DNA of 64,000 bases from Aquarana catesbeiana (GCF_042186555.1 NC_133328.1:63739685-63803684); one strand, 5' to 3'; shown: positions 47,117-59,023, counted from the first letter of the stretch. The notes: generated by a model not told the origin, from the sequence alone. Numbers and translations: made by a program.

Positions 47117-47210
47117 TGCCTGAAAAATAAAAACTACTATGGCCACCACATCTATAGACTGTTAAGCTACAATATATTAGATTTTTGTTTTGGGGTTCAG
47201 CTGACCTTTA
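47117..47210 (+). repeat. Dispersed repeat family R1, cut by MITE
   Basis: Core GGCCACCACATCTATAGACT with the end ...GTTCAGCTGACCTTTA directly at the insertion point of the next MITE. Confidence 0.5.
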
Positions 47211-47480
47211 GCCCCTTCCACATGGGTGATCCAATCTGGTCCGCCTGATCAGAAGGTTCATGCATTACCTCCGGAAGGGGATCGGAGGGTAGTCAGGTGT
47301 AAATGGACAGTCTGTTTACTCCTGTCCTCCCATAGAGCAGAGCAGGCTCTGTCCGTGTACGTTCTGCAGAAATTGAGCAGATGCAGATGTGTCATCTGCC
47401 CACTCTTCTCCGATCATCAGGGAATCTGTGAGCTGATCTCCTGCTGGTCAGAACAGAATCCCCCCAATGTAAAAGGGGCC
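47211..47480. mobile_element. Harbinger-type MITE with GCCCCTT ends
   Basis: TTA lies on both sides (47208-47210, 47481-47483). The left end GCCCCTTCCACATGGG and right end CCCAATGTAAAAGGGGCC are inverted. It is 270 bp, without coding capacity. It is inserted at the edge of an R1 copy. Confidence 0.6.
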
Positions 47481-47559
47481 TTAAGAAGATAGAGAACAGA
47501 CAAGGACACCCCAGAAGCAACACAACAGTGTATCTTTTTATAGAACATATGATTTAGAG

Positions 47560-47844
47560 CAGTGGTCTCCAAACTGTGGCCCTTTGCTTGACTTTATCTG
47601 GCCCTTGAGGCATTATTCCTACCACTGACACAGTAGGGCACTGTTCCTTCTACTGACACCAACAATGGGGTATAATTCCTTCCACTGACAACAAAAATTG
47701 GGCACTATTCCTCCACTGACACCAACTATTTCTCCCCCTAATACCAACGATTGGGCATTGTTTACTCCCCCTGGGCACAGTCTGACCCCCTAAAGTCTGA
47801 ATGACAGTAAAGTGGTCCTTTTTTAAGAAAGTTTGAAGAGCCCA
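47560..47844. mobile_element. hAT-type MITE with internal 30-bp repeat
   Basis: The left end CAGTGGTCTCCAAACTGTGG and right end AAAGTTTGAAGAGCCCAG are an imperfect inverted pair typical of vertebrate hAT elements. Between them (47612-47775) are four to five copies of a unit like GGCACTATTCCTTCCACTGA plus CACCAACAAT. An 8-bp duplication is not clear. Confidence 0.5.
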
Positions 47845-48827
47845 GTATAGAACGAGTGACACAGAGAGCAAAGGGGGTAAATAAGGGCTCTATATACGAA
47901 ATGCTTCACTATCATGTCATCATCTGAGTAAACAAAACCACCCTGTCATGCATCTTTTGGTTCCTTTGGTCCAACATGCTTGGTATTAACAGTAATAATA
48001 AAAAGTCCAACTGTTTTCCATATGTGTAAATAGAATTTAGAGTAAACCAAATATCGTTTTTTAACATTCCATGGCATAATTGTAACATACAGTAATTACT
48101 CCAAGATGTTTTTTATGAAAAAGAAGCTTTTTAAAATTAATTGACAGAAACAGCTTCGGTTAGTCAGCAAAAAAAAAAAACCCATCTGAGCAACTGTCAT
48201 CCATGAACAGCTTTTCTGTGTTCTTTGGAAACAAAAGTGTATCAAAGGCGTGTATCCAGAAAATAGAAAGGGTTCAGGTCTGGACAAAATGTAAACTCAC
48301 TTCATCGCAATATATTGCGGTTACTGACAGAACTTCATTTCCTGCAATTTCTTAGCTTATTCTAAACAAAGGAGATCGAACAAGATGTGATAAAACATGT
48401 TTGTTTTAATAAGCAATGGTGTGTATTTGGGAAGGGTGGAACCAACAACACAGTTTTGCATGGCAAAAAGTACAAAGCAAAAAGAAAAGAAAACAGCAGA
48501 TGCTACAATACCTGCTTCTCCAAAGTACCACCAACGCATTAATTAGTTGAGCCAGCAGGCCTAAACTCAGGCAAAGTCAAACAATTCAAGAGATCAAGAG
48601 CAAGTTTCTGGAAGTCCAATGGTGGTTGATGGAGAGGAGATTGCTAACAGTTGGGCAGAAGAGATAGTATTCACTAGTTGTTGGAACATAGGGGTCTAGC
48701 CATGACTCTGGGCCAAGAATCCTTGGTTAAAGAACAAGTTATAAGCCTGAGCTGTACTCTCCCTTAAAGCTAAATTCCATTCTTACCATTAACTTTGCCA
48801 AGGGGTCCTCTCTTGTACTGGAAATAC
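47845..48827. other. No recognised feature
   Basis: No element ends or genes supported. Confidence 0.45.
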
Positions 48828-49626
48828 TTATGCTGCGTACACACGGTCGGACTTTCCGGCATACTTAGTCCGGCGGACCAGAGTGTGCCGGACAATCCGC
48901 CCGTGTGTAGGCGCCGGCGGACTTTTTCCCAAAAGCCCGCCGGACCTAGATTTGAAGAAAGTTTTAAATCTTTCCGCCGGACTCAGTTTCGGGCGGAAAG
49001 TCCGCTCGTGTGTGTGCTGGTCCGACGGAAAGCCCGCTCGTGTGTATGCTGGTCCGACGGACCAGATACGACACGAGGGCAGGGTATTGCATCTCGCGCT
49101 CGCTGCAATAGGAAAAACACATTTTCCTATTGCGGCGAGCGCGGGGCATACCAGGCCCTTAGGTCTGGTATGGATTATAAAGGAAACCCCCTACGCCGAA
49201 AAAACGGCGTGGGGTCCCCCCTAAAATCCATACCAGACCCCGATCCGAGCACGCAGCCTGGCCGGTCAGGAAAGGGGGTGGGGACGAGCGAGCGCCCCCC
49301 CCCTCCTGAACCGTACCAGGCCGCATGCCCTCAACATAGGGGGTGGGTGCTTTGGGGGAGGGGGGCGCCCTGCGGGGCCCCCCACCCCAAAGCACCTTGT
49401 CCCCATGTTGATGAGGACAAGGGCCTCTTCCCGACAACCCTGGCCGTTGGTTGTCGGGGTCTGCGGGCGGGGGCTTATCGGAATCTGGGAGCCCCTTTAA
49501 TAAGGGGGCCCCCAGATCCCGGCCCCCCACCCTATGTGAATGAGTATGGGGTACATGGTACCCCTACCCATTCACCTAGGGAAAAAGTGTAAGTAATAAA
49601 ACACACTACACAGGTTTTTAAAATAG

Positions 49627-49632
49627 TTTATT
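49627..49632 (-). terminator. Poly(A) signal, left arm
   Basis: AATAAA on the minus strand, about 270 bp after the left TATA box, followed by an A/T-rich and then TG-rich stretch as expected downstream of a cleavage site. Confidence 0.45.
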
Positions 49633-49896
49633 AAACAGCTCCGGGGGGGATCTTCCTCCGGCTTCGGGGGTCCCTCCGCTTCATCTTCTCCCGGCGTCCG
49701 GTTGGTTCTTCTCCCGGTGTTCCAGTTCTTCGGCCGGCTCCTCTGCTGTCTTCAGGTAGCTCTCTTGCCAGCAGAGGTCCGGACTCCTGGGCTTCTGGGC
49801 TTCTGGGCTTCTGGGCTTCTTCTCTTCTCTTCTCTTCTCCAGATGTTGACACGACACTCTCTCCGGCTGGACTGCTCTCCGAGGGCTGCGTTGTGA

Positions 49897-49920
49897 CTTA
49901 TATAGGCGGAGACCCCGCCC
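49897..49920 (-). promoter_or_regulatory. Promoter-like GC box plus TATA box, left arm
   Basis: On the minus strand GGGCGGGG is followed about 10 bp later by TATATAAG (49897-49904). Transcription would run leftward away from the palindrome centre. It is the mirror of the block at 50051-50075. Confidence 0.5.
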
Positions 49921-50050
49921 CCTTTTGATGTCACAGTCCCTGGGCATGCTGGGACTGTGACGTTTTAGGGGGCGTGGTCAACATCACCCAGTGACCACGC
50001 CCCCTAAAACGTCACAGTCCCAGCATGCCCAGGGACTGTGACATCAAAAG

Positions 50051-50075
50051 GGGGCGGGGTCTCCGCCTATATAAG
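50051..50075 (+). promoter_or_regulatory. Promoter-like GC box plus TATA box, right arm
   Basis: GGGGCGGGG at 50051-50059 and TATATAAG at 50068-50075, in the usual order and distance for a pol II core promoter. The start would lie near 50100. The 102-codon frame 50025-50333 begins upstream of the TATA box, so it is not a likely product of this transcript. Confidence 0.5.
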
Positions 50076-50331
50076 TCACAACGCAGCCCTCGGAGAGCAG
50101 TCCAGCCGGAGAGAGCGTCGTGTCAACATCTGGAGAAGAGAAGAGAAGAGAAGAAGCCCAGAAGCCCAGAAGCCCAGGAGTCCGGACCTCTGCTGGCAAG
50201 AGAGCTACCTGAAGACAGCAGAGGAGCCGGCCGAAGAACTGGAACACCGGGAGAAGAACCAACCGGACGCCGGGAGAAGATGAAGCGGAGGGACCCCCGA
50301 AGCCGGAGGAAGATCCCCCCCGGAGCTGTTT

Positions 50332-50337
50332 AATAAA
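50332..50337 (+). terminator. Poly(A) signal, right arm
   Basis: AATAAA about 260 bp after the right TATA box, followed by GTGTAGTGTGTTTTATT, a GT-rich region fitting a poly(A) downstream element. Confidence 0.45.
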
Positions 50338-51138
50338 CTATTTTAAAAACCTGTGTAGTGTGTTTTATTACTTACACTTTTTCCCTAGGTGAATGGGTAG
50401 GGGTACCATGTACCCCATACTCATTTACATAGGGTGGGGGGCCGGGATCTGGGGGCCCCCTTATTAAAGGGGCTCCCAGATTCCGATAAGCCCCCGCCCG
50501 CAGACCCCGACAACCAACGGCCAGGGTTGTCGGGAAGAGGCCCTTGTCCTCATCAACATGGGGACAAGGTGCTTTGGGGTGGGGGGCCCCGCAGGGCGCC
50601 CCCCTCCCCCAAAGCACCCACCCCCCATGTTGAGGGCATGCGGCCTGGTACGGTTCAGGAGGGGGGGGCGCTCGCTCGTCCCCACCCCCTTTCCTGACCG
50701 GCCAGGCTGCGTGCTCGGATCGGGGTCTGGTATGGATTTTAGGGGGGACCCCACGCCATTTTTTCGGCGTAGGGGGTTCCCTTTATAATCCATACCAGAC
50801 CTAAGGGCCTGGTATGCCCCGCGACGGGGCTCGCAAGGTGTCAATCTCGCCGATAAAAGCGGCAAGATTGACTTCCTTTTCTAGTCCCGTCACACCTGAG
50901 TCACGTTCAAAATGAACGGACTTGTCCGTGTGTGGGCAAGTCCGTTCATTCTGAAAGTCCGCCGTAACTCCGGCGAAAGTCCGTCGGAAAGACGGGCGGA
51001 CTTAGCCCGCCGGAAAGTCCGGTCGTGTGTGGGCAAGTCCGTCCGTTTTAAAGTCCGGCGCACCTGGCGAACAAAGTCCGTCGGAAAGTGTGCCGGACCA
51101 AGTAGGATAGAAAGTCCGACCGTGTGTACGCGGCATTA

Positions 51139-52690
51139 GTCTTAGTTTAAAAGTTGCAGCAACTCAAAGAGAGCCCACCTCTTTTCCTGGCTGGAGGCTC
51201 TCCAGCATCATTTAGCTCTCCCACCCAGCCTGACTGTCCTTAGACCACTTTTATTTTATGATCTGTCCGAATTTCACAGAGAAGCACATAGGCCTACTGA
51301 TGCAGGTATTTTAAAAACATTTTTTTCTGAACCTCTTAGAGGAACACACGATTCAGAGACATTTGGGTCATGCTTCCACCTACAGGAGAATTTGGACACT
51401 GATAAGCAAAAAAAAACAGTACTGGAGTGGGAGGAGTACAACCCCTCCCATTCCCAGCATGTCTCAGTTTTGTGATAAAGCCCTATAGAGAACAAGGCCA
51501 TAAACATATGAACTATAGAAATTAGAATTTTTGGTGAGCACAAAAATCCTGTTTCCTTTTTTCTTTGTTGGAGAACACAGGATTTGGAGACATTTGGGAC
51601 ATCTAAAAGCAGTTCAGCTGAGGGGTGGGCAACAAAGCACACAAAACAGTAACAGGCCAAACTATTAACAAACTAGGGGCTGCTTGCAGCTCAAAGAGCT
51701 GCCTGGAGGGCCTTGCAACCAAAGCTGGCATAAAAATAAACCTGACCATTTACCAGGTAAACAGAAGACCACGTTGCAGCCTTGCAAACCTGGGAAACAG
51801 TTGCCTAATGCCAAAAAGCTCTTGTAGAATGTATCTTTACAGGAATGGGTGAAACCTGATCTCTAAGATTATAAGGTTGAATAATGATTTGTCTGAGCAC
51901 TGAGAAATGGTGTAGCGAGAAGATGGTTCCCCTTTATGAGGACGGTCAGGGAAGGTAAAGAGAAAGTCAGTCTTTTTAAGGCAGTGGCTGTGAGTTAGAC
52001 ACACACAGCTCAAACCACATCTAGACAATGAAATTAAATCTTTTTTTGATGTACCAGGACCTGACAGAGGGATGGGAACGCAATGTCCTGGTTAAAGTAA
52101 AAGGCTGAGGTCACCTTGGGGAGGAGGGAGGCTTTGAGCTGTAATACCACCTGGGAAATTACATGACCAATCATCCATTCTAAGATGTGGTTGCTGGGAT
52201 GTCATTAGGTTTATGACCAGGTCCCAGATACAGTTTTCTATAGGTATTAATATTTTTTAATACCTACATGCTACCTACCAGGTAAACAGAAGACCAGGTT
52301 GCAGCCTTGAAATTTGGGAAACAGTTGCCTAATGCCAAAAAGTTGCCAGTCTGCTACATGCATATTATTATCCAGTATTTAATTACCTTCGGAATGAATA
52401 TACATATGACAGGTTTCGGATGTCTACTTTACCTAGCCAGGTTAATGTGTCTTGTTAGCTCCCCATATTGTCCAATATAGGGGTGTTTGAACGTAACTAA
52501 TTAACTGATGGAGGAAAATATGTCCTTATTTTGGCTGTACTGTCATTATTTCAGAAGATATGAAATATACTTGATTATGTGAGTATATACGATAGGCTGG
52601 AAGATCTGGCATGTATCTGTTTGTTTTCTAGTTTGCTCATGCATGTGAATTTGATGGTTTTATTAGGGTTCCTAGACTGAACTGACTAGA
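51139..52690. other. No gene; internal direct repeat
   Basis: A segment of about 70 bp (TACCAGGTAAACAGAAGACC ... GTTGCCTAATGCCAAAAAG) occurs at 51750-51823 and again at 52270-52346. A weaker duplication (CAGAGACATTTGGG / TGGAGACATTTGGG) is at 51350 and 51580. The region recalls a retroelement antisense region, but no RT or recombinase motif was found. Confidence 0.4.
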
Positions 52691-52908
52691 CTGTGTGGAT
52701 TCGGCTTATAGGTGTGAGAGGGTCTGCGCCTGTCCTCTCAAGGATCTGATAAGATGGTTCTGGCATCAGCTAACAGTTTGTGTATTATATGAATGGAAGG
52801 AGGAGGGAGGGGATGAAAAAGGGGCCCACTGCTGCTATTCACCAACTTGTGTTACAAACTGTTATGGCTGTATTCTTAACAACATGGCATCCTTGCCCTT
52901 TCGCACAG

Positions 52909-52995
52909 CTTTGTGAGCAGCCCAGTATGCGTTACCATTACAATGAGTATTACCAGAATGCCCTCCATCTCAGTCCTGTGAAGCAGATCAGGAAG
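52909..52995 (+). CDS. Candidate 87-bp host exon
   Basis: The acceptor has a pyrimidine tract CCTTGCCCTTTCGCACAG (52891-52908) and the donor is GTGAGA at 52996. The enclosed 29 codons are open in phase 0 at both ends and read LCEQPSMRYHYNEYYQNALH and then LSPVKQIRK, a normal protein composition. I do not recognise the protein. It sits in repeat-poor DNA, as a conserved exon would. Chance is not excluded for so short a block. Confidence 0.35.
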
Positions 52996-54894
52996 GTGAG
53001 AGGAGAAAAGGGGTAGATCAGATTTTAGTGATACCACAGAGACACCAGAGCATCCATTGCTTCCACCAAAGGGTCTTTGCACCCATGTAAAGTGCTGCCT
53101 AAATTGATAGCACTATACAAGTACCTGTAATAATAATTAGTCATTTTAATAAATAAAGCCCACCAACACCATCTTTTCAACTTTTTTTTCAGAGACCTTT
53201 GCCAATTCAAAATAAAAAATAACCTTTTCAGGCAAACAAATTCTAAAAAAATTGACTTTGTTCTGACTTTATGATACACCTCTTGCTGACATCTGGCTAG
53301 AATACATTTTCTGGAAGACAAATGCATTTGCTCAAAAAAATAAAAGTAAAAACCATAAATGGATTCAGACTTTGACTTACATTACAGCCAGATACGCCAG
53401 AATATAATAGTAAAAAAACCATAATGATTTACGTTTGCAGTATCATTTTGCATTTGAGCTCAGTTTCATGCTGGTAAGAATAAAATACGTCTGCTGTAAC
53501 ATTCGACAAATGTTCTGGTTTTGTTACTATAAATTCACCTTGCGTCATTTTCTGCCTTTCAGCCACTATCTTAGCATGCCATGGCCCATGTAATCAATCA
53601 TCTGTTTGTTATTGCGCTGTATCTCCACTGTCTTCACTTTGTTGTGATGTGACATAAAGTTTGCTACTAAGTATAAGTTTACGGTCTGTAATTTTTCCAC
53701 ATGTTTGCATTTATTTTCCAGTTGTAAATCTATACACTCCTAAAACCCATGTCATGGCCTTGTGCATGCTCCAGTGAAATTGATACCCCACATATTTCAT
53801 TTTATAAATTGTGTGTTGAATCCTTAACTTGGTTGCACAATAGGAAATTGTGCAAGGAACGTGATTGGACTTGTGTAATTTTTTTTTCCTTAACCAGCCG
53901 TTGAGTAATTATTTGTCCACACGTTGAAAGAAGCACTTTATTTACAACAAGCAATGCTGAAATGGTTTTATTCAAGAGGAAATTGTGGAAAATAGTTTGG
54001 TAAATGTATTTTTCTATCAAAGCTTTGCAGCATAAATCAGAATGTGTACCCTTAATTATACATATATACATATATGAAATGTGAATGAAATTTCTGCAAT
54101 AATTAGAAGACTGTAGAAAGTAAAATTGTGGACTAGTGTTTTTTGTCTATTATTAAAGTAACTTTATGGCCAAAATAAAAATTCCAAAAAGAGGTCTCAT
54201 GCAAAGAAGATTGAAAATTCCCACCTTTCCCTTGCCACCGATCTATGCTGTATTGAAGAGAGAGACCACAGGCTAAAGACTGTTCATAGTTCAGCATTTC
54301 TGGGCATGTCAGGTGTCTGTTTAACCCTAGCCTTTAAGTCATGACAGGGCATACTAGTGATATAGGGGGCCAGGGAATTTAACCACTGAGTGCAGTGGGG
54401 GACTGTGTGCCCATCTAAACTACTTCAGGGTTTCTGCCTTTTTGCACCCCACGCACCTGCTGAAGGGTCCAAGGCAGCTGCTCCTTTTGCCTACCTTTAG
54501 GTCGGGCCCTCATCACCAGAACAAATAGAGGAGTAAATACACCCAGCAGGGGAACAGACAGCAAAAGGAACTTGTCAGATGGTCTAACCCTTCCCCACAT
54601 AATCCAAAGCTATAAAAAAAAAAAAAAAAAATCTTCATATATATATATAATTGAAAATTGACAAAAAAAGAAGTAAAGAAAAAACTGTAAAAAGGTAAAT
54701 TAATACTTTCCTGTCCTGCCACTAGTGCCTTTGACCTTTATTGATCTCAACTATCCTGGTCAAGGAATCTTCAGCATCCACTGTACCTTCTGGGCCACCC
54801 CCCAACTGCTACACCAATACTGTAACCTGTGATGATGTAGCAGTTATGTGTGGAACCGTAGCTTGCATCAGGGGACCCTCTTTCCATCTGGTGA
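52996..54894. other. No gene; possible weak repeat block
   Basis: AT-rich, with (TA)n-like bits at 54055-54075 and 54640. 54440-54600 resembles the second dispersed family (see 45690-45925). Confidence 0.4.
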
Positions 54895-55043
54895 GTGCAA
54901 AACGTGGTATAGCTCTGCATAGAAACCAATCAGCTTTCAGGTTTTATTGTCAAAGCTTTGAACAAGCTAAAGTTAGAAGCAGATTGGCTACCATGCACAG
55001 CTGCACCAAATTTTGCACGCTTCACTTTTAGTAAATCAACCCC
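54895..55043 (-). mobile_element. GGGGTTGATTTAC-type MITE, short copy
   Basis: The minus strand starts GGGGTTGATTTACTAAAAG. The body is an imperfect hairpin: GCAAAAC...AGCTCTGCAT on one side and ATGCACAGCT...TTTTGC on the other. It is the same family as 41557-43220. Confidence 0.6.
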
Positions 55044-56138
55044 AGTGTGTGGGATGCTGAACATCCTTAGACAATGTAGCTTGCAAGAGTGAAGATGGGA
55101 GGCGCTAGCAGCTGGACAAGTATTATGTCTTCTTTTAGTGTTACAAAAGATACTCAAGTACATCAAATATTGTAAATTCAAAGTGCGAAATACTAAAGTA
55201 GAGTTAACAAACATAAGTCATGAAACTTAACTTTCTGAGATTCAAGATTCAATAATAACATAATGGGGTTGATTGCCTCAAGGGATAGAAACTGTTCAGC
55301 TTGTAAAGTGAAAGTTCCTTGAGCTTAGAAAATAAGGATAATTTATGTTCACTTTGAATTCCCAATGGTATGGAAGTGGAATAAAAAACAGGATTCTTTT
55401 TTTGCATATTTTTCGATGGCTGAAAAACAAAAACCACTTAATAACCACTTAACAATATGGATCTAGTCCACAAGACTGGCGTTATCCTTTAAGCATAAAA
55501 GCAGGTAAAGTATGACACACATTTCGGGCTGCTTCAGGACATCATAAATGAGCCCTTTATTTCCACAGAAAATAGCCTTCATATTATTTTATATATACTG
55601 TGATTCTGTACTTGTCAAATATTCTGCAGATTTCTCCCTCCTCTGAGTCTGGCTGCAACCATTTTAAATGTGGGCAGCTGAAGCTGCTGCCTGTTCACTT
55701 CCTGGATTTGCACAGATGCACAAATCCAGCTCTGCAGCTCTCATTGGCCCTCTTATGACTCATCCCCCTTCCCTTCCTGGCAAACTCTCACCATAGTAAG
55801 AGAGTGAGCTGTGCATGATGTCCTAAGCCTAGGCTAATGACCAGACAAGTAAAAAGAAGTGGGATGTATAAGGTATTTACTGGCAGAAAAAAATGTTTTA
55901 CTATCCAAAGTTAAAACAACAAGGGCAGATGATTTAATAGATGGAAAGTTGAAAAAATGACTGAAGGTCCTCTTTAATGTTCATATGAAACATCTTATAA
56001 CAGCATGTTGCTCAATTAAGCAATACAACCAGATGTTTCATAAAAGCTTTAAGTGAAATGGCAGGATTGTATGTTGTATATTTCTTTCCTATAATGTAAA
56101 ACTTTGAAATGAGGTGAAATGGAAGGACATGCAGTGCA
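55044..56138. other. No recognised feature
   Basis: 55620-55980 may be another decayed dispersed repeat; nothing coding. Confidence 0.4.
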
Positions 56139-56520
56139 GATGCTACAACATGTTTTTTTTTTTTTTTTTTAGGTATAATTTTATTGAGATGTCACAACAA
56201 TTGACAAAGGACAAGAAACATGCCCCAATACGAGAATTCAATTACAGTATACCAAGTACAAACCCCACTCCTCCAAAAAACATCTAGCAAGGAAAAGCAG
56301 TAATGCATACCCTTAGATTAAAAAAAAACAATGACATAAACAATCAGCATACAAGAAAAGTTTTAGCAGATTTAAAACAAACACGCATTAACCTAGCAAG
56401 CTTAGTGAGAGTACAAACCCAATGGTCAGAATCCCATGACACCAGTTACAGAGCACTGGATTCTCTGGCTTACCTTAGTCTGCATGCTATATTAGGATCT
56501 TAACACTAAGTCAGTTGGAG

Positions 56521-59023
56521 CTAGCCCAGGAGTAGCCAACCAATTGCCCCACACTTTTTCAAATTTTGAGTAACTGCCTCTATGCTGGTATATATCAACT
56601 TCTCCATTCTCAGTACCGATCCCATTTGTTGAATCCATATTTGTTTTGTTGGGGGGATAGGAGAGATCCAATGTAATAAAAGGAGCCTACCAGCCTGGAA
56701 CAGAGCTCTAGTAGCTGCCTCCCTAGCATACAAATCAGTGATTATGACATCTAACACACTCAGAATGCAATGCTTGGGATCTAAGGGAATAGACACCTAT
56801 AGAGCAATATTCACTGTGGAGAAAACCGAGCTCCAATATCGGTGTAATTTTGGGCATCTCCATAGCTAATTATTTAGGTCTCCCACATCTCTATGACACT
56901 TGGTACATACAGGATCAGGGCATAGGCCCATGAAATGTAATTTGTACGGAGTGTGATGAACTAAATAAAACAAAATATATAGTTGAGAAAGTCTTTGCGT
57001 CACATTAAGAGAGCAGAAGCACACAGCCTCCAAAGCCTCCTCCTACAGGTCTCCAGGTAAATCACCCACATCCCTTTCCCATTCCTCATAGGTAGAATTT
57101 GGGAAATTTTCCAAATGTACCCCCATAAGCATGGCGTAACAATTATAGATAAATCTCTTTGTGGAAGATGTTTGTTGCATAAAAGTAAAGATCGGTGTGG
57201 GAGACAGCCCCGTGGCCTCTAGGGATCGCTGAGCCGCCACAGCATGTTTTAGCTGCAGATAATAAAAGAGCATATTAGAGGGTATACCGTATTTAACCTG
57301 CAATTGAGGAAAGGAAAGCAGCCGACCAGGGGCCAAAATATGTATAGTGTCACCTCATATGCTCGCCATACAGGTGCATATTGCAACTTGGCTAGTTCTG
57401 GGTAGGTCGAGATTCCCCCAAATAGGGCTAAACCCAGTATACCCAGTCATCTTTTGAAGCTGCTTTGTTTTGTCCCAAATTTTTTGTAGGAGACTAAATG
57501 TTGTGTATTGCCTGTTTAGCTTACAAAAAGTTGTGCCTTCAAGCCCTCTGCCAGAGAGGAGGCCCCAGTGCAATGTAACAGGACGTATAGTGTGGACTCT
57601 TGGATTGCTTCCCCGAAGAGATTTGAGTCTCTACCAATCCACTTATCAAATGTTGAAGTTGAGATGCTATATAGCAGTGGTCATCAACCCTGTCCTCAAG
57701 GCCCACTAACAGGCCAGGTTTGCAAGATAACTGAAATACATCACAGGTGATATCATTTACTGCTCAGTGATTGCAGTATTCTAGTCTGCATCTCCCCAAG
57801 GTAATACATAAAGCCTGGCCTGTTAGTGGGCCCTGAGGACAGGGTTGATGACCACTGCTTTATAGTATATCCAAGGATTTGGGAGAGCTAGTCCCCCACT
57901 GTCCTTTGGTTTCTTTAATTGCTCTAATTTTACTCTGGCACATCCTCCCTTCCACAGTAACAATCTAAATATGGAGTTTACTATTCTGAAAATCTTAAGA
58001 GGTATAACTGTTGGGGAGAAAGTAGAGTAATTGGGGCATGAAAATCATTTTAATCAGGTTAGCTCTCCCTGCCACAGAGAGTGACAGTTTAGTCCACAGT
58101 TTAACTTTATCTCTAAACCTCACTAATAGGGGGAGAATATTTAAACTGGAAAAGTCTGTTAGTTGAGGGGAGATTAAAATTCCTAGATATTTAAATGAGG
58201 TCACTATTGGTACAGGACATGATGGCAATACTAGAGGGGTGTCTAATTGGTCAAGGGGTAACAGAGGTGACTTGGACCAATTAATTGTCAACCCTGAAAA
58301 CCTACCAAATTCCAAAATAAGGGACACAACGCTACGTATAGAAGAGTCTGTATCCCCTAGGAGCAAAAGCATATCATCTGCATAGAGCAGAATTTTCTCC
58401 TGCCTAGAGCCATATTCAAAGCCCACAACAGCAGGAGAATCATGGAAAAACAAGAAAATTGAATAATATCGGGATGTTTTAATTGCCATAAGTCAACCCA
58501 GCCTAGGTCAGAGAGACACAGAGACAGTAAGGTTCCTCTGTGTGCTCCATGCTGAGGAGGCGGAGGTGTTTATCCAACTTAGGATTCAGTATTCCATTAA
58601 AATCACCTAAAATATATATAGGAATATCAGGCTTAGCAAGTACAAATGCCACTAATTCTCGCAGAATAGCCATAGAGAATGGAGGAGGGATATATACCAT
58701 AGCAAGAATACATTCAACCCAATATACCTTACAATGTAAAAACACATAGTGACCCTCCTCATCTATTAGACATTGTAGTTCTTGAAAGGTTAAGGCTCTG
58801 CGTACCAGTACATTCACCCTTCTAGAAAAGGAGGTATGAGTGGAGTGGTAGGCACATCCCATCCAAGCATATCTCAGGCAGCACACCAAGTCTCTAACTA
58901 AATGTGTCTCTTGCAAGCCAACTATTGCTGGGTAATATTTGTGTAAAAAGGAATTTACCATTGTTCTTTTCAGAGGTGTGCCCAGCCCCTCAAATTCCAG
59001 GCAATGATCAGCACTTCAGCCAT
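56521..59023 (-). pseudogene. L1-C ORF2, broken and internally deleted
   Basis: Start region at 59023 with an IAWNLRG-like opening, then after a shift the endonuclease frame 58961-58503 with GLQETHL and LGDFN. The SDH part and the first two thirds of the RT are missing; the next frame (58489-57995) enters just before the active site LLYADDMLLL (YADD at 58373-58384). The rest runs in pieces to 56521, with FSPIWGNLDLP-like and ITDLYAREAATRALF stretches. A hAT MITE sits at 57675-57857. Confidence 0.75.
57675..57857. mobile_element. hAT-type MITE
   Basis: The ends CAGTGGTCATCAACCCTGTC and GACAGGGTTGATGACCACTG are perfect inverted repeats, extended to about 30 bp. The 8-bp flanks CTATATAG (57667-57674) and CTTTATAG (57858-57865) match in seven of eight. 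It is 183 bp, inserted in L1-C. Confidence 0.85.

Larger units (their letters stand above)
49141..50822. repeat. Palindrome, arms about 840 and 831 bp
   Basis: The left arm 49141-49980 and right arm 49992-50822 read as inverse copies around an 11-bp spacer (AACATCACCCA). Differences seen by eye are few: one 8-bp unit (four versus three copies of a GGGCTTCT-type repeat near 49795-49825 and 50152-50178) and scattered single bases. Such arms would fold into an 800-bp hairpin in single-stranded form. Different small hairpins cap each side (49090-49146 and 50839-50873). Confidence 0.9.
48831..51135. mobile_element. Harbinger-type element with giant central palindrome
   Basis: TTA flanks at 48828-48830 and 51136-51138. 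The left end TGCTGCGTACACACGGTCGG and right end CCGACCGTGTGTACGCGGCA are inverted with one mismatch over 20. Outer zones (48831-49090 and 50880-51135) hold repeated CGTGTGTG...AAGTCCG words. The inner 1.68 kb is a near-perfect palindrome. No transposase frame is found, so movement would rely on a partner. It is GC-rich compared with its AT-rich surroundings. Confidence 0.75.

Noticed and set aside
47030..47248. 72-codon frame as an exon candidate
   Set aside because: It runs through a dispersed repeat copy into a MITE end and lacks paired splice sites.
48795..49592. 265-codon plus-strand frame at the left of the Harbinger-type element
   Set aside because: It crosses TIR, subrepeats and palindrome arm and is Pro/Gly/Arg-rich from GC-rich DNA; no transposase motif.
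49631..50333. Paired 60-102-codon frames in the palindrome arms
   Set aside because: They begin before the TATA box or lie in purine-rich repeats, and the same sequence gives different open frames. The arm looks like a non-coding transcript instead.
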